Origin: Vanilla planifolia
Lineage: Eukaryota; Streptophyta; Magnoliopsida; Asparagales; Orchidaceae
Length of the DNA: 64,000 nt
Reading direction: 5' to 3'
Assembly (NCBI GenBank): GCA_023846275.1
Contig: CM043870.1
Span: 4,463,527 to 4,527,526 of the forward strand
Below are positions 47,701 through 62,700 of the stretch, in pieces. Each line of letters begins with the position of its first letter. The stretch's first letter is position 1. The translations under genes were made by a program, and so were the position numbers. The notes below the pieces were generated by a model that had not been told where the DNA came from, did not search any database, and worked only from the letters and a program-made list of their open reading frames with translations.

Positions 47701-50700
47701 TTGATCCGCTTTTTGAGTGTGAACTCTAAACAAGTTGAAATGGGTTGGATAATGAAAAGAAAGATAAGGGACATTCTTGTAACAAATCCTAAACAAAAAT
47801 TCCTTGAGAAAAATTGGAGAAATTAAACCCAATATACTTTTTTTTTGTTGCTCTTGTCACAATGAAGATAAACAAAGATGGATAATATAGCACAAATGCA
47901 AAGAGAAAGCAAGTAAAAATACATGAAAAACTGTAATAATTTTATTCAACAACAACCATAATTAGACTTTCTAAATACAAGATTTACTTCAATGCGCATG
48001 TTGGTAGCAATACCCTTTCCCCTTGAAAGCTCTCCCTAATTTTTCTTGGCTTAGAATCTTGTTTAAATCATTACATTCATAGAATCTCCTTTTGGATTGT
48101 TAATCCTACCCTTGAACAAGATCTCACAAGTGTCTCTCTCATTTCATCTCACAATTTTGCATCCCAAATCTCAACCCAAGTCTCACAAGGATCTCTCTTG
48201 TAGCAAATCTCAACTCCGCTTGTTGAACATTAGTCATCTCTATTGGATTTCTCAAACTTTCAAGGCTATCCTCTTCTCTTTTAGTTCATTTTTGTTGGTT
48301 GAGTTAAGAGTTCTCATTTTCCTCAAGGTTCCTTTTATAGCAAAAGTATTCTTACAAACTTAGAACCACTTATCCTCCTCCAGCAACCTCCATCTCTTCA
48401 TTTAAGCAATCTTCATTAAGCTCGCATAATCCAAATGGATCAGATATAATTTATCGCTGAAATTGACCTTGAAAATTCTCTAATTTGAATTGTAAAATCG
48501 CATAATTAGATGGTTTGATTTTTGTTTGGCATAAGAATCCTTTTGATTTTTGCATTCTTATCATACAGTTTGATTGCATGATTTGACCCTCTAATTTTAT
48601 GATTGGATGATTCTATTGGTTCATTTGAGTTCGTTCGTATGATTTGGTCTCCCTATTTGATTAATAATTCGACTAAGTAGCTTCACCTTGGCTTCTTTAT
48701 TTTGTGGCTACATTGAGGTGCTTTTCTCTTTGTTTTACCTCATGATCGCGTACGATCTCTTGATCAATGAGAAAGGCCAATTGTAGATGAAGTTTAAGTT
48801 TGCTTTGGAGGGAGCATTCTTTACTTGAGCTAAGGGAGAAGAGGTTTCTTTTTTTGAAGTTCTACCTTAGCTTATATATCAATGATTGCAATTGAGGAAA
48901 GTATAAAGAGCAAAAGCAATGACAAGTGGAGAGAATTAATGTGGGTGTGTGTGTGGGGGTGGGGGGATGTCCACCTTGACAATAAAAAAGGATAAATGGC
49001 CCTTGATGCTATGCAATAAGGGTTGGTAATGGCAACCCCATGAAGACACCAACTAGTCAGAGATTGGGATGCTAAAGCAAGTAAAGAGGTTATATGCCCA
49101 TAAAAATGCAAGTAAATGAGCCCCATAGGATCAACACCATTGAGGGGGTTATATATTAAGACTATGATGGACATTAGAAGTGGTTGGCCTAGCCCTTGAG
49201 TTGCTTTCACTGTGACCATTCTTAAGGAAGGCAAATTTCGTGATTCAGAAGCTCCAAGCTTGCATTACTAGTATCATTTGGAGATGTGCTTCTTGGCCCA
49301 CAACTAAACCTTTAGTCAAGGTTTACTATCTAGTTGCATAGCAAAAACACTCTTCACTGGCCACAAATCATTTACTTGATGCTCATGATGGTACACGAAG
49401 AAGGTTTGAAGCAAAATTCTAGAGAGATTTCAAGGGCTTTGTGTGCCTCTACTTGTAAATGCATTTAGTAAAGAAAAGTGTATAAGATTAAGAAATTTTG
49501 AAGGGAATGGAGGTTTTAGGCAAAGTAACAAGAATTGTGAAAACATTCTAATTGGAAAGCAAGCATGTTTTGATAATGGTGATGAAAATCGTGTAGTCAA
49601 TGTAAGGAAATGAAGGAAACAAAGAAAGCGTTAGAAGAAGCATCTGAGTTATTTGGTAGGCAAATTAAGATAATTGTTATATAAGTAGTCTTTTTGTTAT
49701 TTACCTTAAAATGCAATGATGTGATGGCCTGTAGTGTGAGCATAATTACATGATATCAATTGATTATGTATATCTTTTGATTGAGGGTATAATATACTAA
49801 CACAAGTTACATATAAATATGTATATATTGTTATATTACAACGTGAAATAAGAAAAAGAAATGAAATATGAAAGCTGGATGAAATGAAATTAGAAATAAA
49901 TGAAAAGAGAAAAATTAGTTATGAGTTTAATGATTTATATCATCACGAGGAATATGAAGATTGAAAGTTGTTAAGATTTTTCGTATAACATTATTATTTT
50001 GTTGTTTGATATGTTGAGCTCACCCCTGTTGTCTTTAGCATTTTTGTGTGGGCGACATAGACATTGCCATTGTTAGTACTTTATACACGACGATGTTAGG
50101 TAAAAGTTTTGTGATTGAGATGGTATCAGACTTCATTCTTTTTATTGCTATAAAACTATAATATAATACAATTTTGTTTTCATTAATATTTTGGTACAAG
50201 ACAGTGATAAAAGGGTATAATTCAGTGGCCTAGCCAATTGTCGATAGAGGTCTAGAGATGTGATTGTTCTATAAAAATATGATATAATATCTCTTGAAGC
50301 AGTGATAATAACCATTAGGAGATGGGGGTATGTAGTAACTTGTAATACAAGATATTGAGAGAAAAAAAGCTCCATTTTGACTTTTTTATGTGATGTGTAC
50401 TCATGAGAACTTATGTATAAGATAGGTGTACTTATGAGAACTTTTGTGTACCTGTGAGGACTTTTGTATATATTATAGTTACACTAGCATGACGAACTGT
50501 AGCTTATGATGTTGTTGTAACCACTGCATTATTAGACTCTTTAATTGGTAGCAGTTGGTCACCCAAAACTGCATTTGTAGCAGTTTGTTGGTAAACTATT
50601 GGTTTCATACTTGGAACTATGGCTTTCTTTGATGTACCAAAGGAGAAGAGGGGTTTTCTCTGGCATAGATGCGCCAGCATCATTTAGAGCTAATGAACAT

Positions 50701-53700
50701 TAAGACTTTGATATGGAGGACTGCGAAGTATTACTATGAGGATGTTGGATCTAACATGCCACAACAGATCCTTGGAGAGGAAGTTCTAGAGGCTCTTTTA
50801 TCTTGGCAATTTGACAGAATTATCTTTGCTTTGATGCAGATACAGAAGGGTATGGGAAATTTTCATCTCCTTCTCTTTCCTTCTGTTGCATGCTCCAGCA
50901 TGAGCGCCATTAATGGGTGGCCAACAAAGGCGGTGGGACACCTAAGTGGGAGCATCTAGCGTTTTGTTATTGGCTTTGGTTTTAAAACTTTGGTATAATG
51001 CCAAGTTAATCTGCAGTTACAATAGTGGTAATTTTTTGCAAACAATTTGTGAAGCTACCCATGGAAAGTTGAAGCAAAGCTGTTTTGTTTGTGATGGTCA
51101 TGGAAGGCACTCTCATATTTAAATTCTGATGTTTTATCTAGATTTTCCATTCATTAAAAAATTTCAAAGATGAGTGCAGGGCTCTAACATAACCTGAATA
51201 CGCTCGATTCATTTTTCATCGTTTTCATTCATCTGTTTGAAATCTTCTAAGCTTAAAGGATATTTAGATCAGGTGTCTACTCCATTACCTCATTGTTTAT
51301 ATCTTTTTTGTACTAAGACTCTAATCACCGTTGGAAATCTAGTGATGGAAACAAGAGGCTTCATTGCAAAGCTGTTCTTCGACTTTATTTGTTTGAGAAC
51401 TTGACAAACAAATTGGTTTGTAGGTAGAAGGCCTTGTAGAAGCTTCGATATTTTACTGTGCACATATTCTTATAATGTGGGTAATATACTAGTACATAAA
51501 TGTAGCCATCTTTGCGAGAATGTTAACACGAATTTAATTGTAAAGACTTTTATTTTCCATATAGCTCTAACATAGAAGTGAAACAAAATTACCAAATAAA
51601 GTAGAAGTATTTTTCTGAGTATTTCTGGATTTATATTAATCATTTGAAGATGTTTGTAAAAAATATATCCTAGCCCTTGTCCAGTAACATCTCGATCTTA
51701 TTATTTCTATGATTATCTTGAAATTTTTACTTTAGCAACTTGTTCTTCAGGAATTTCCATATGTTCGCTACCGTGCTGCCAAGTCAAGTTTAGATGCTTC
51801 TACCATGACAAGCGTTCGTGATTTAATTCCAACAAAGCTTGCTGCCGTTGTTTGGCACAGTCTTGCCAGATATAAGACTTCAATTCCTGACTTTCCAAAA
51901 ACGGAGACCTGTGAGTTACTTGTATTAGACAGATCGGTTGACCAGGTACGTTTTCAATGCTGTTACTTTCAATGTTTAATAACGTTAGAGTTATCCACTT
52001 CAATTAGTTGTGTTTTGGCCAACAATGTTTAGATTGCTCCAATCATCCATGAATGGACATATGATGCCATGTGCCATGATCTATTAAATATGGATGGAAA
52101 CAAATATGTACATGAGGTATCATTTAATTGTTTTTTTTGTTTTTAGCATTTTCCTTTATCGTTTTCCCTTTTTTACATGTTATCACCAAAAAATTAGTAT
52201 GGTTAGGTTCCAAGCAAAACGGCCTCAACGTCTGAAAAGAAGCATGTTCTTTTGGAGGATCATGATCCTATTTGGGCTGAGCTTAGACATGCACATATAG
52301 CAGATGTAAGTTTAGTACGTCTATACTTTATGGAAATGTGATGCTTCATCCTGACAATTAAGTGTATACCAGGCTAGTGAGAGGCTGCATGAGAAGATGA
52401 CCAACTTCATATCAAAAAACAAAGCTGCACAACTTCATCATAACTCAAGGTATTAACTGCCTGAATTAAAATTTGAATAATTTGGTGGAATACTGTAGAT
52501 GCTTTACCATAAGAAAAGTTTTACAGAAACGATTGTACATTTGCATAATCTATGTTTTATGCTGTAGCTAAAGACTCGGCTATTAGGTTTGTTTATGAGT
52601 TAAGTTTCTGGGATCATCAATATTCATTACGTCAATTTTCCATGGAAGAGAAGTTCAGGTATGTCTGGTCTTGTGGATATGTAGTTAACCTGATCACTAA
52701 ACCTTGTGAAGTTACCAATTTTTTATCGATGACTATGGCTATATTGAGTATATTCCCACAAGTCCGCAATTCCATTAAGGGATTTTCTTGGCCACTTGTT
52801 GGTTTATTTGTATAGTTGGAAAAATGATGACCATACCTAGTGGTTATAACTACGGGCTGCTGAATAAGTTCCAACCTCATAGTGTTTTTACCACTGTTTG
52901 AGGGGTGTGGATGCATAAGAATTGATTCTTAGTCTTGTTAGATTCTTGTTACCTCAGTGTAGCCCATCTGCAGTTAGAACAATTTTTGCTAAACCAAAAC
53001 GTGAGTCATTAAAATTAATATTATATTGGGTAGACAAGGCAAAAGTTTTGACAACTTTGATGTACTTTGTTTTGTATCACAATATAGATGAAATCTTACT
53101 AAAATTTGCTTCTTGTGGGTGTGAACTGTAGCCAATAAGCTAAAGTTATCAGTATATGATTTATCTGGGTTCTCAGAGATTCTCGTGTTTGGCTTGAAAG
53201 CTAATTAGCAAATTAAGGTAATCATGGACATATTGAGGAGCACCAAAACTTAGTGACAGATTTACTTTGAAAACTATAAAAAACAACACTTCAAAACTTA
53301 TATCAGACACTGTTCAACTGATCCTTCTTATGTAATTTGAACTTGTTTTGGTTGCTTACTTTCAAAGACTGGTTAAATTTCTTGAACTAATCCATTCTTG
53401 AAATACTATTTTTTATGCTTTCTGTGATTGTACCTAATTACCCAATTTAACTTTCATTCTTGAATGACGTAAATCTTATTTGATTAATGAATTTATGCAT
53501 GATTGATAAATCTATTTTTCAATATCTACTTAAAATGTGGATCAAGTTCATTTCCTAATATTCTCCAAACCTTAACATGGCTTCAGTAAATTGTTTGTCT
53601 TATGCAAATTTAAGTTTTAAGGAAATAAGACCCGATTACTGATTCACGCTTCCAAATAAATGCATATTGAATGGATTTTATCCTATCTGTCTAATTTCTG

Positions 53701-56700
53701 AAATTGTTTTTAATAATGATTTTGACAAATGAGAACTTGGCATTTTGGGCTGTAGCAGAAAAAGCTTCTTTAGTCAAATTAAAACTGAGGTCAAGGAATT
53801 TTTGACAAGGTGTGTTAAGAATGAACATGAATTAGATGCTGTTCATAAAGTAGGTTTGAGCTGCTTGCTTGAGAGATTTATTGGAATATCAATATATTTA
53901 TTTTGAAACTTGAAGGCAAAAAGTATTCCATATGAATTGGTGAGGACCATTTTTGGATCAATGCACAATGATAAAGAAAAGTGATATAAATTTTGGTGTC
54001 AATTACAAAGGCACTAAATGAACTGGTCATGCACTAAAGATTGGAAATGATTACGTAAAGAATAGTACAAAAAATAGTTATATTAAAGAGCATGATTGAT
54101 TTTTGTCAAGGAAAGCCAAAGCAATGTTTATCGAATGAGATTTTTGTTTGGTTTTGAGTGATTTGAAAAATTGATGATGTTCAAAACATAATTTCTTGTT
54201 TTGCACAAACAAAAGATTAGATTTCAAACCTAAAGCCTTTCATTTAATTAGCAAGCTGGAAATGCTGTATTTTAACATAATGTTGACACACAAGTATAAG
54301 CATCCATGTAGTCACTTATGCTTAGAATGCTATAGTTGATGACTATAGATGATAGGGTAGTAAAAGAAATGATTAAATTGAAATTTATTTTTTTAGGAAA
54401 AGAATTGAATAAATTGAAATTTGTTTCTTTAGGAGCTCTACTTATAGAAGTTGAGGTAAATTGGATGATTTGAACTTGTTAAGAGTAATCTAGAGATTAT
54501 TCCAATTAAATGAAAGGAAATAATGCAATTTACCAAGGTTAGTAGGGCTAAGGAAAGATCCAAAATGTATGAAAAGTCATTTATAAGAAAGATTTTGCAT
54601 AGATAGAGCTATAATAACTCAAACTTGCCATAATTGTATTGTTTTAGATAATTAGTTGGTCATAGTACAACAAGTGACTTGTTCCTTCTTTCCCCCCACC
54701 CCCACACCCAATTGCCCTTGATAAACTTTCCTTGGCATCTACTTTGGTTTCAAATATTTCCAAGAGCCCAAACAATTGAAGCAATGAGATTCAATGAACA
54801 AAAACACTCATGTAGCAACCATTTCAATGCATGCTCTCAAGGGTCTTAATAAGTTAATGATTAAGATTAAAAACAAATACAATTCAAAACATTATCTAGG
54901 ATATGGAAAAGTCTAAAAGATTGATTCTAATGCATGGCTTGCCAAACACTAAGACAACAGTTTTTTAAATGTGTAAAGAAAGACAGAGAGTGACATCCAA
55001 TTCTCGTGTTTTGAGATGTAATCGAACAAAAAACTATGCTAATAATAAAAGAAAATATTTGTAGGATGGAAAAGGTGAGGATGGTGTAGGGGAGGGTGTT
55101 GGGAGATGGCATGACTTATTGTGAATCAACAATGAATGAGTTCACACCATCCAGAACATAACCTAATGTAGGTTTCTTCTGAATCCACAATCAGTGTTGG
55201 ACTCTGGTTCACTTGAATTTTGCCTTGCAAATAACTAAGTGCTCCCCGTGATTGTTTATGACTTTCAAGAAATGGCTATTTATTGCCTGACAATGAGCAG
55301 AATGAATAAAATGACATGTTCCTTGAATATCACCAAAAAACTTAAACAAAAAGGCCCAAGTTATGATTTCTGCATGATGCACTATACATTGGAGTTATTG
55401 TAAGCTTCATTATGGGCCAAAAGGTAGCCAAATGATGGATGGCTTATTCCTTCTGTTTGAATTGCTTGTACGGTTTCACTTCTGTATTAGTGTAACTATA
55501 TTGATCCTCTTTCCGGTAATGCTTTTGTTTAACAAACTGGAAGAATTAGCATGTGCATAAAGTGTATTAAAAGAATTATTATACATTAAGTGTCATTTTG
55601 TGTATACATATGAAGCTAATTGTTTGTGCAAAATGCAGTCATTTAAAATAGGCATGCCATAGAATTTTTGCTTAGAGAATTCCCTTGAGTTGATATTAAA
55701 ATCAAAAAACTCGTTATGGTTTGTCCTTTTTTTGGTATGCAAAAAGAATTAATGAAGTTCTTGTAGTCTTGAGCTTATAGATCTATTTTTTTAAGTGAAG
55801 TGTGATCTAAGTTATGAGCATTAGTGGCAAAATATCCTCTCTCCATCTGCAAATAAAAACCTTCCCATCTTTTCCTTTCATGGTTGTATTTAGTAATTTG
55901 ATTCCTGATATTTAGCCTAGTTGTCAAAAAGGTTCCTCAAACCTTCAAATTGCCAGATTGATTCTTTTAAGTTGCTATTAAGTCCTTGAAATTATAACAT
56001 CATGAAATGCAGGTTTAACATAAGTTCTCTAAGATTTAACTATTCAACAGAGGCAACAGTTATGGTGGAATGGTAGCAGCTAGGCATGCAGGCAGAGTGG
56101 TGGCAACAGATGAGTGCAGAGGCGTGGAGGCCACAAAGGGGCGGCATATACATGTAGACAAAGAGTTGCTTGCATATTGTTATTAATTGTTTGATAAATA
56201 TTAAATTTTACAATTCCAATATATATTGAATGTTGTGAAAGGCTGAAAATTGACAGAAAACATTTATAAAGTTTGTGACAAGCATTTGTTCATTGTTGTT
56301 ATTATAAAATATATTAATCAGTGACCTTTATGGCTGATTTGGTTGGTTAAATGCCCACACTACATTCATTTCATAGCGATTGTCCAATTTTAATGCGATT
56401 GCATTAAATTCATTTCATTTCGTGTTAACCCTGATATTTGAACATAAAACATGTTTTGTTTCTTTGGAGGCTTGTATAAAAAATTAAAAATGCATGCTTC
56501 TTGTTTTGTTCTGTCCAGAGATGGTGGGGAATTATCAACAAGGGATTTGCAAAAAATGGTTCAAGCATTGCCTCAATACAGTGAACAAATTGACAAGCTT
56601 TCTCTTCATGTCGAGGTATATTTTATGTGGTCGAGTTGAGAATTTGTGTATTTATTGAATTTATACACTTGCTCATGATCATAATTATTGCAATTGAACT

Positions 56701-59700
56701 ATTTGTGCTATGGTTTTATTTGCAAACAAATTACTCTAGAATTATTATTTTCTACAAATGTGTGATTATTCATCTACTTAATCAGTTGAGTGTATGATTG
56801 GATCTGTGAGGATGGTTTTGATTACAGAGCTTAATAATGCTCAGTATAGCTGTTAAAATTTAAGTCTGGTAAAATTTCAACTAATATTTTTGCTTAAATT
56901 AGGGTGTTGAGGGATAAAAGATGCTATCCAGATTAGTAATAAAATTTCATCTAAAAAGATAAAAAAAAAAGACATTTTAGAAGGTCAATCATCCAAATAT
57001 TATAATCTTTTTTATGCTTGGTAAGGAGTTCTCAAGAAATTTATGTTATATTCAACAATGAAGGTATATTTGTGTTATCTTGAGCCATATTTATGACATA
57101 TCTTTTGAAGAATTTGAAATTCATTTTAAATATGGAACCTTAAATCTCACTTCACTTCATGATGTTTTGGTTTAGTTTGCAATTGTGCCCACCGGCCTTT
57201 AGAGTTATGCATTTAGATCCATAAGAATGTCATAATAAACAGCGGATTCTATTCATCATGATGATGTTAATAAACAAGCACAATGTCAAAATTAGCTTCA
57301 TTTTTTTATTTTAGTAAAACTTGAAACCCTTTTGAACATGGAAGTAGCTAAGGCTCATGATGTGGGAGTAGGAGAGGTGGTGGCAATGGCAACACTGAGG
57401 GGACGACAATGAGTGGGACGATGATAGTAGGGAGGAAGAGGGTGTTAATGGAACCAATGTAGACTATTTGTGAAGCACCTTAGATGCATTTGAGTTTGGA
57501 GTGAGTGCAACCGGGAGGACTCAAAGAAAGCTATGCAAATGATTGTCTTATAAATTAAACAAAGCTTGGAAGAGGAGACTTAAAACATTGTTGAGATCTT
57601 TGGTAGAGGCGTTGTCATATAGTTGGAGATGAGTCAAATCTTGTTGTAGTATATTTTATTTTAAAGATATTATAAAATGATCTGAGTATAACTTATGAAA
57701 AATGGACTAATCTTTTATTGTAATGGAATATGATAAAATTATGACCCATTTGATCATTATAGTATGGGTTTAGTGATTAATCCTGAAATTCAAACAGCCC
57801 AGTTGTGAATTTGCCTAAAACTCAAGACTTCTATGTGGTTTGTCATTATTTTTAATATGGAAGGTTTAGTACTCAGTTTGAAAAGTACAATTTCAATTGT
57901 TTTCATCTAGAAGAAGAAGATGATTTGTCTGTTGAATTCTTGCAAGGTAATTGTTGAATTGTTGAATGAAACATTGGACTAGTTTTTGGCTGTGATCATG
58001 GATTCAATCATGCCCAAGATAGAACTGTTTTGAATCATTTTATCTTAGCTTAAAAAAAATATTTTTTTAACTCCATTATTTGCATAGTCTCTTTGATCTC
58101 TTACTTCATCGGGACTCAATTGAATTGAACATGATCCAAGCCTAGCTAAAGCACACTCAAAGATATCACTTATGCATTGATTTCTGTTAGTGTTTGTTTT
58201 TATGTTTTCATTATGCATTTAATAATGCTTGTAGCATGTATTTAACATGTATTAATGAGCATATTTATGTTGGGGTGCAAAAGATCTAATAATTATAATC
58301 TAAGCATGAAGTTAAGATTAGCATTGATTGAAGAATTCCATTTTGATTTAATGTTGGCCAAATGACTCTTGCTTTTACTTTGTGTGTTAACCAATAAGGT
58401 GACGACTTATCAAATTGGACATACAAAGATAAGTTATGATTGAAATTGATATTTTTTAATGGTGTAAAATTAACAATATAAAAAAAGATGAGTTTATAGT
58501 TTCTTATGGTTAAGGGTGCACTATTAAGAAGAGAACAATAAGATTTGTATCTTAATGGTGGTTGTGGTTGGGGGTGGTCGAGCAAAGGTTGTATGTTACT
58601 TTGACACTTAATCAACTTAACTGGCAAATAATAAATGCAAGTCAATCATGAATGATGCAGCATATGACAAGAATACAAATAAACAAGATGTGTTTTTGAG
58701 TTCAAAAAGGGCACTTAAGCATGTAGCGAAGGCATATAAGTTTTTTAAAGTGAGTTGTATTATGATGCATTGTAGTAGAAATATTCCAAGGCTAATAAGT
58801 AAAGATTTGAATGTTACTCCCTCTAAATCATATAATCCAATATATTACTAGGTATCCAAGATGAGTGTGCTCCTTCAATTTCTAAGCACTCAAAGAGATG
58901 GCTCATGACCATGTAGTAATAATCAAAGGTTGACCATGTATGGCTCATTAGAAGATTTATCAATAAGGGCTTATCATTTGAACATTTGGCATATTGATCC
59001 CAAGGGGTTCACATATAATCCTAATGACCTTAAAGCATCATATAATAACATGAAAGTTAACAAGGCCCCACCTAATCTACTCGCATAATATATCAATAAA
59101 ACAAATTAGTTATAAATAATTAAAAAACGATTAAGGAAACAAGTACTCCCTAGACGAAAACTTGATGGTGAGACAAAATCTAAATTATTCCAAATTCCTA
59201 CATTATCATATATTTTAAAATCAACTATTTAATTGATGTTTCCAAAATATTACAAATAAAGATCCTCATATAAAATCTATATAATAAACTTATATTAAAC
59301 TATATGCTATGAAGTAATATTATAAGTATAAAAACAGACTCTAAAATACATTATGACGTAATACAAAATCGTTTAAATATATCTCTCACAAAATCCTCAC
59401 ATTTAAACATCATAATGGATGTGACTCTCATCCATCTTATCATAATTTTTATTTTTATGTGAAGTGGATGTATTATCCATGATAAAAATATTAGTGAGAC
59501 TTTATAGAATTTGAACAAATAAATTAATAAAACAACAAGATAAAAAATATATCAAAATAAAATCTACAGTTGAAGAGAAATATAAGGATTAATATTCTTG
59601 ATATATAAAAATATCATTATCATATATTGAAACATTTGTAACATTTATTATTTATTCTATTTTTTCATATAACCCTAAATATAATAAGTTATCATATCAT

Positions 59701-62700
59701 CTTTTATTTATCGAGACTCTATTTCTTATTTTGATCATTATTATCATTATCCAATATATTTAATATCCAATTAACCTTTGCCATATATGTATAAATATGA
59801 TTAGCATCCAAATCACATAAGGGTATGGTCCCAATCACTGCATTTAGCTATCTTACACAAAGTACTCGTAAGTATATCAATAAGTGTACGATCTTAGACC
59901 TGTATTTAACCATCTTATACAAAGTACTAGTAACTAAATTGGGATTCAAAGGATGTAAATCATTTATTAAAGGAATTCAATCAAGAATGGTGTAATAAAT
60001 TCTTAAGAAAATTAATATTTATAATGTTCAGTTAAGTCAATAATAATATGTTATAAATATCCTTAGATATTTATAGTTATATTATCTAAATAAGAATGCT
60101 AAGGAAATGAGTTGTCTACTTGACACTGGCATCATTAGATAGATTAGTTGAGACATAACTGAATATGGTTGGTTCTGAATATGTCTATGTTTGAGTTAGA
60201 TTTGGTTGGGTTTGGCTTAAATGTGAGGAAGTGAGAGAAGGTTGGGGGTGGGGGTGTTGGATTGTGGTGGTTGAAGTTAGTGTTGGAGAGGGTGCTTGGA
60301 GTGTCTTGGGGAGCTTTGGGGTGGCGCAAGGTCATTGGAAGGTGCTTGGATAGATAGTTTTAACAATAGCTTCTGAAACAATGGATATTTGTATGGGTAT
60401 ATGATCACTAGTCTTTTATGATATTGTTCTTCTACAATAGTAAACATTGTAACCCGTGATACCTATGTGCCATTTTTTATTGGTTGGCATGATTTATTGG
60501 ATGGTAATCTCCCAAACATTTCTCCCCCTATTTGTTTATCATTAGTTGTTTTGAACTTAAAAGAATAGCAAGCCCTTCTATAACATGCTCTCACTTTCCC
60601 TCTCATGTTTTTTATTAGTTTTTTTGTGATGATTCTAATTACTTACAGCCTTATTTGCATAAGTATGACTAGTTTTACCTTTTGTCATGGATTTTTTTGT
60701 AATTTTTTTACATTTTATTTGTTCCTTAAAATTGTTTATTATTATTTAATGTTTTTTCCTTGTTTCTCATGGAATGTGATAGCCATAGTTTGGCATTATT
60801 ATTACATCCAAAAAGTAAAATAAAATTCTTATGTTCTATTCCTCTATCGGCAATTGTCCAACCATTTGACCATTGACTTCTTAAAATATAAAGAGCTTGT
60901 GAATCAAATAAGGTTTTAAATGATTCTCTTTGAATATATATTATTTGTTGTTTGTGGAGTAGTATTCCTATTGGACTTGATCCTAATGAAAATCAAAAAG
61001 CAAGATTCGAACTACTTGGTACTTTCTGAATTGAATAGTGTACTTTATCTCGTTAACATAACAAAAGTGGATCCATCTTTTTTTTTTATTATTTTAACAT
61101 AGAAAGGCAATTTTCTAATGCTGTCCCTCAAGGTTTCTTACTTTCTTACAGTAATACCTTCTTGAATGTGGGATTTTTATTCTTTTTTATTGCTCGAGAT
61201 CGAGTAATCTATTGCAAAGAAGCTACGTTTCATTTTTGTTTTTTTGGTGTAACCTTATTTAGATAGCAGGGAAGATCAACAAAGTGATTAGAGAACTTGG
61301 ACTCCGTGAGCTTGGACAAATTGAACAGGATCTTGTCTTTGGAGATGCAGGAACCAAAGACTTAATAAATTTCTTGAGGACAAATCAGGTTGTTAGCGAT
61401 TTATTTATTCTAGAAAGAACGTAGGTTTTTAAGGGCATTTTTTCATTTGACATCTTAATAAACTTATTGTGCAGGATGTAACTCCTGAAAATAAGCTGCG
61501 GTTATTGATGATTTTTGCGGCCTTATGCCCTGAGAAGTTTGAAGGTGATAATGGAGAAAAATTGATGCAGGTTTGTCAGCCTAATATCATTGTTCGTTGC
61601 TAGCATGATTTCCCTTCAATCAATATGCATATTTGTATATTAAGATAATTCTTTGAGTGTTGTATCACACATAGTTTCCAATTATTTTCTAAGGTCATAA
61701 CTCACAGAATTACATGATTTCTGTTGCTGAAATGTAACTTCTCTACTTTTGTTGGCGTTGAATTAGCCAATTAATATATTCTAGACTTTGTATTTTCATG
61801 AATGATCCTTTTGAATACCATTCTCCCATGTGATTATTTCATTGTGTTACAACATTTTTCTATTAGGTCCATTGTGTTCTTCTTTGGCCTACATGATGTT
61901 ATTGGAATTGTTTTGGTTAGGTGATCTTTAAAGAAAACACAACTATTTTTTCTTTTGGAACTGTGGTCTTGAGGATGTTCTCAAAATAAGAATTTTCAAA
62001 GATATTTTTGAAATTAGCTACAACATAAAGAACTTCCTTTCAATATCTAACAAGAAGTTTCTATCTTACTTATGCCAAATTTAAGAATTTTCAAAGATAT
62101 TTTTGAAATTAGCTACGCAAATCCTCTTATGCCATTGCACCTTGAACACTAGAAGCTCTTCACTAACATCTAAGCTCATCAGGCTCTTTGTAATTGCTCT
62201 TGCTCCTTCATTTTAGTCTCCACTCTTATTTATAGGGTTTTGTTCCTATAAGTAGATATGTGTCTTGTATTTTTAAAATGACAAAATAGTTTTTGATGAT
62301 TTTGTTAATGTTGAAACTAGTTTCCTAATTTTTTTGTTCCTAATTTATCGTTCCTTATAAGGACTTACTTGTAAAGTTATATAGACAATAGTGACATGCA
62401 ATTATTTTAGAAGGTAGTTTAGGAACACAAAAAGAGTTAGGAACCTAGTTGTTACTATATCTAGGGACCTATTGGAATATTTCGAAAACATGAAGGATTT
62501 GTCTATATAGAGGACTAGATTGGGAGGACTTGCTACTATTTAACGATATTAATGTTTGCAAAGTTCATTCAACATGTCTATCGAAATTGATTGAGTTTAA
62601 TTTGTGCATGAATCCAAATTTAAGAATTTCAGAAAGAGTTGTCCCAAAGTGTGAAAAGAAATCTAGCAAATGTTTTAATATTGGGGTGAATTCATTTAAG

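Noticed and set aside
48872-49234. 120-codon minus-strand frame with HPHTHTHIN
   Set aside because: The HTHT part is the GT-rich microsatellite; the rest has no motif.
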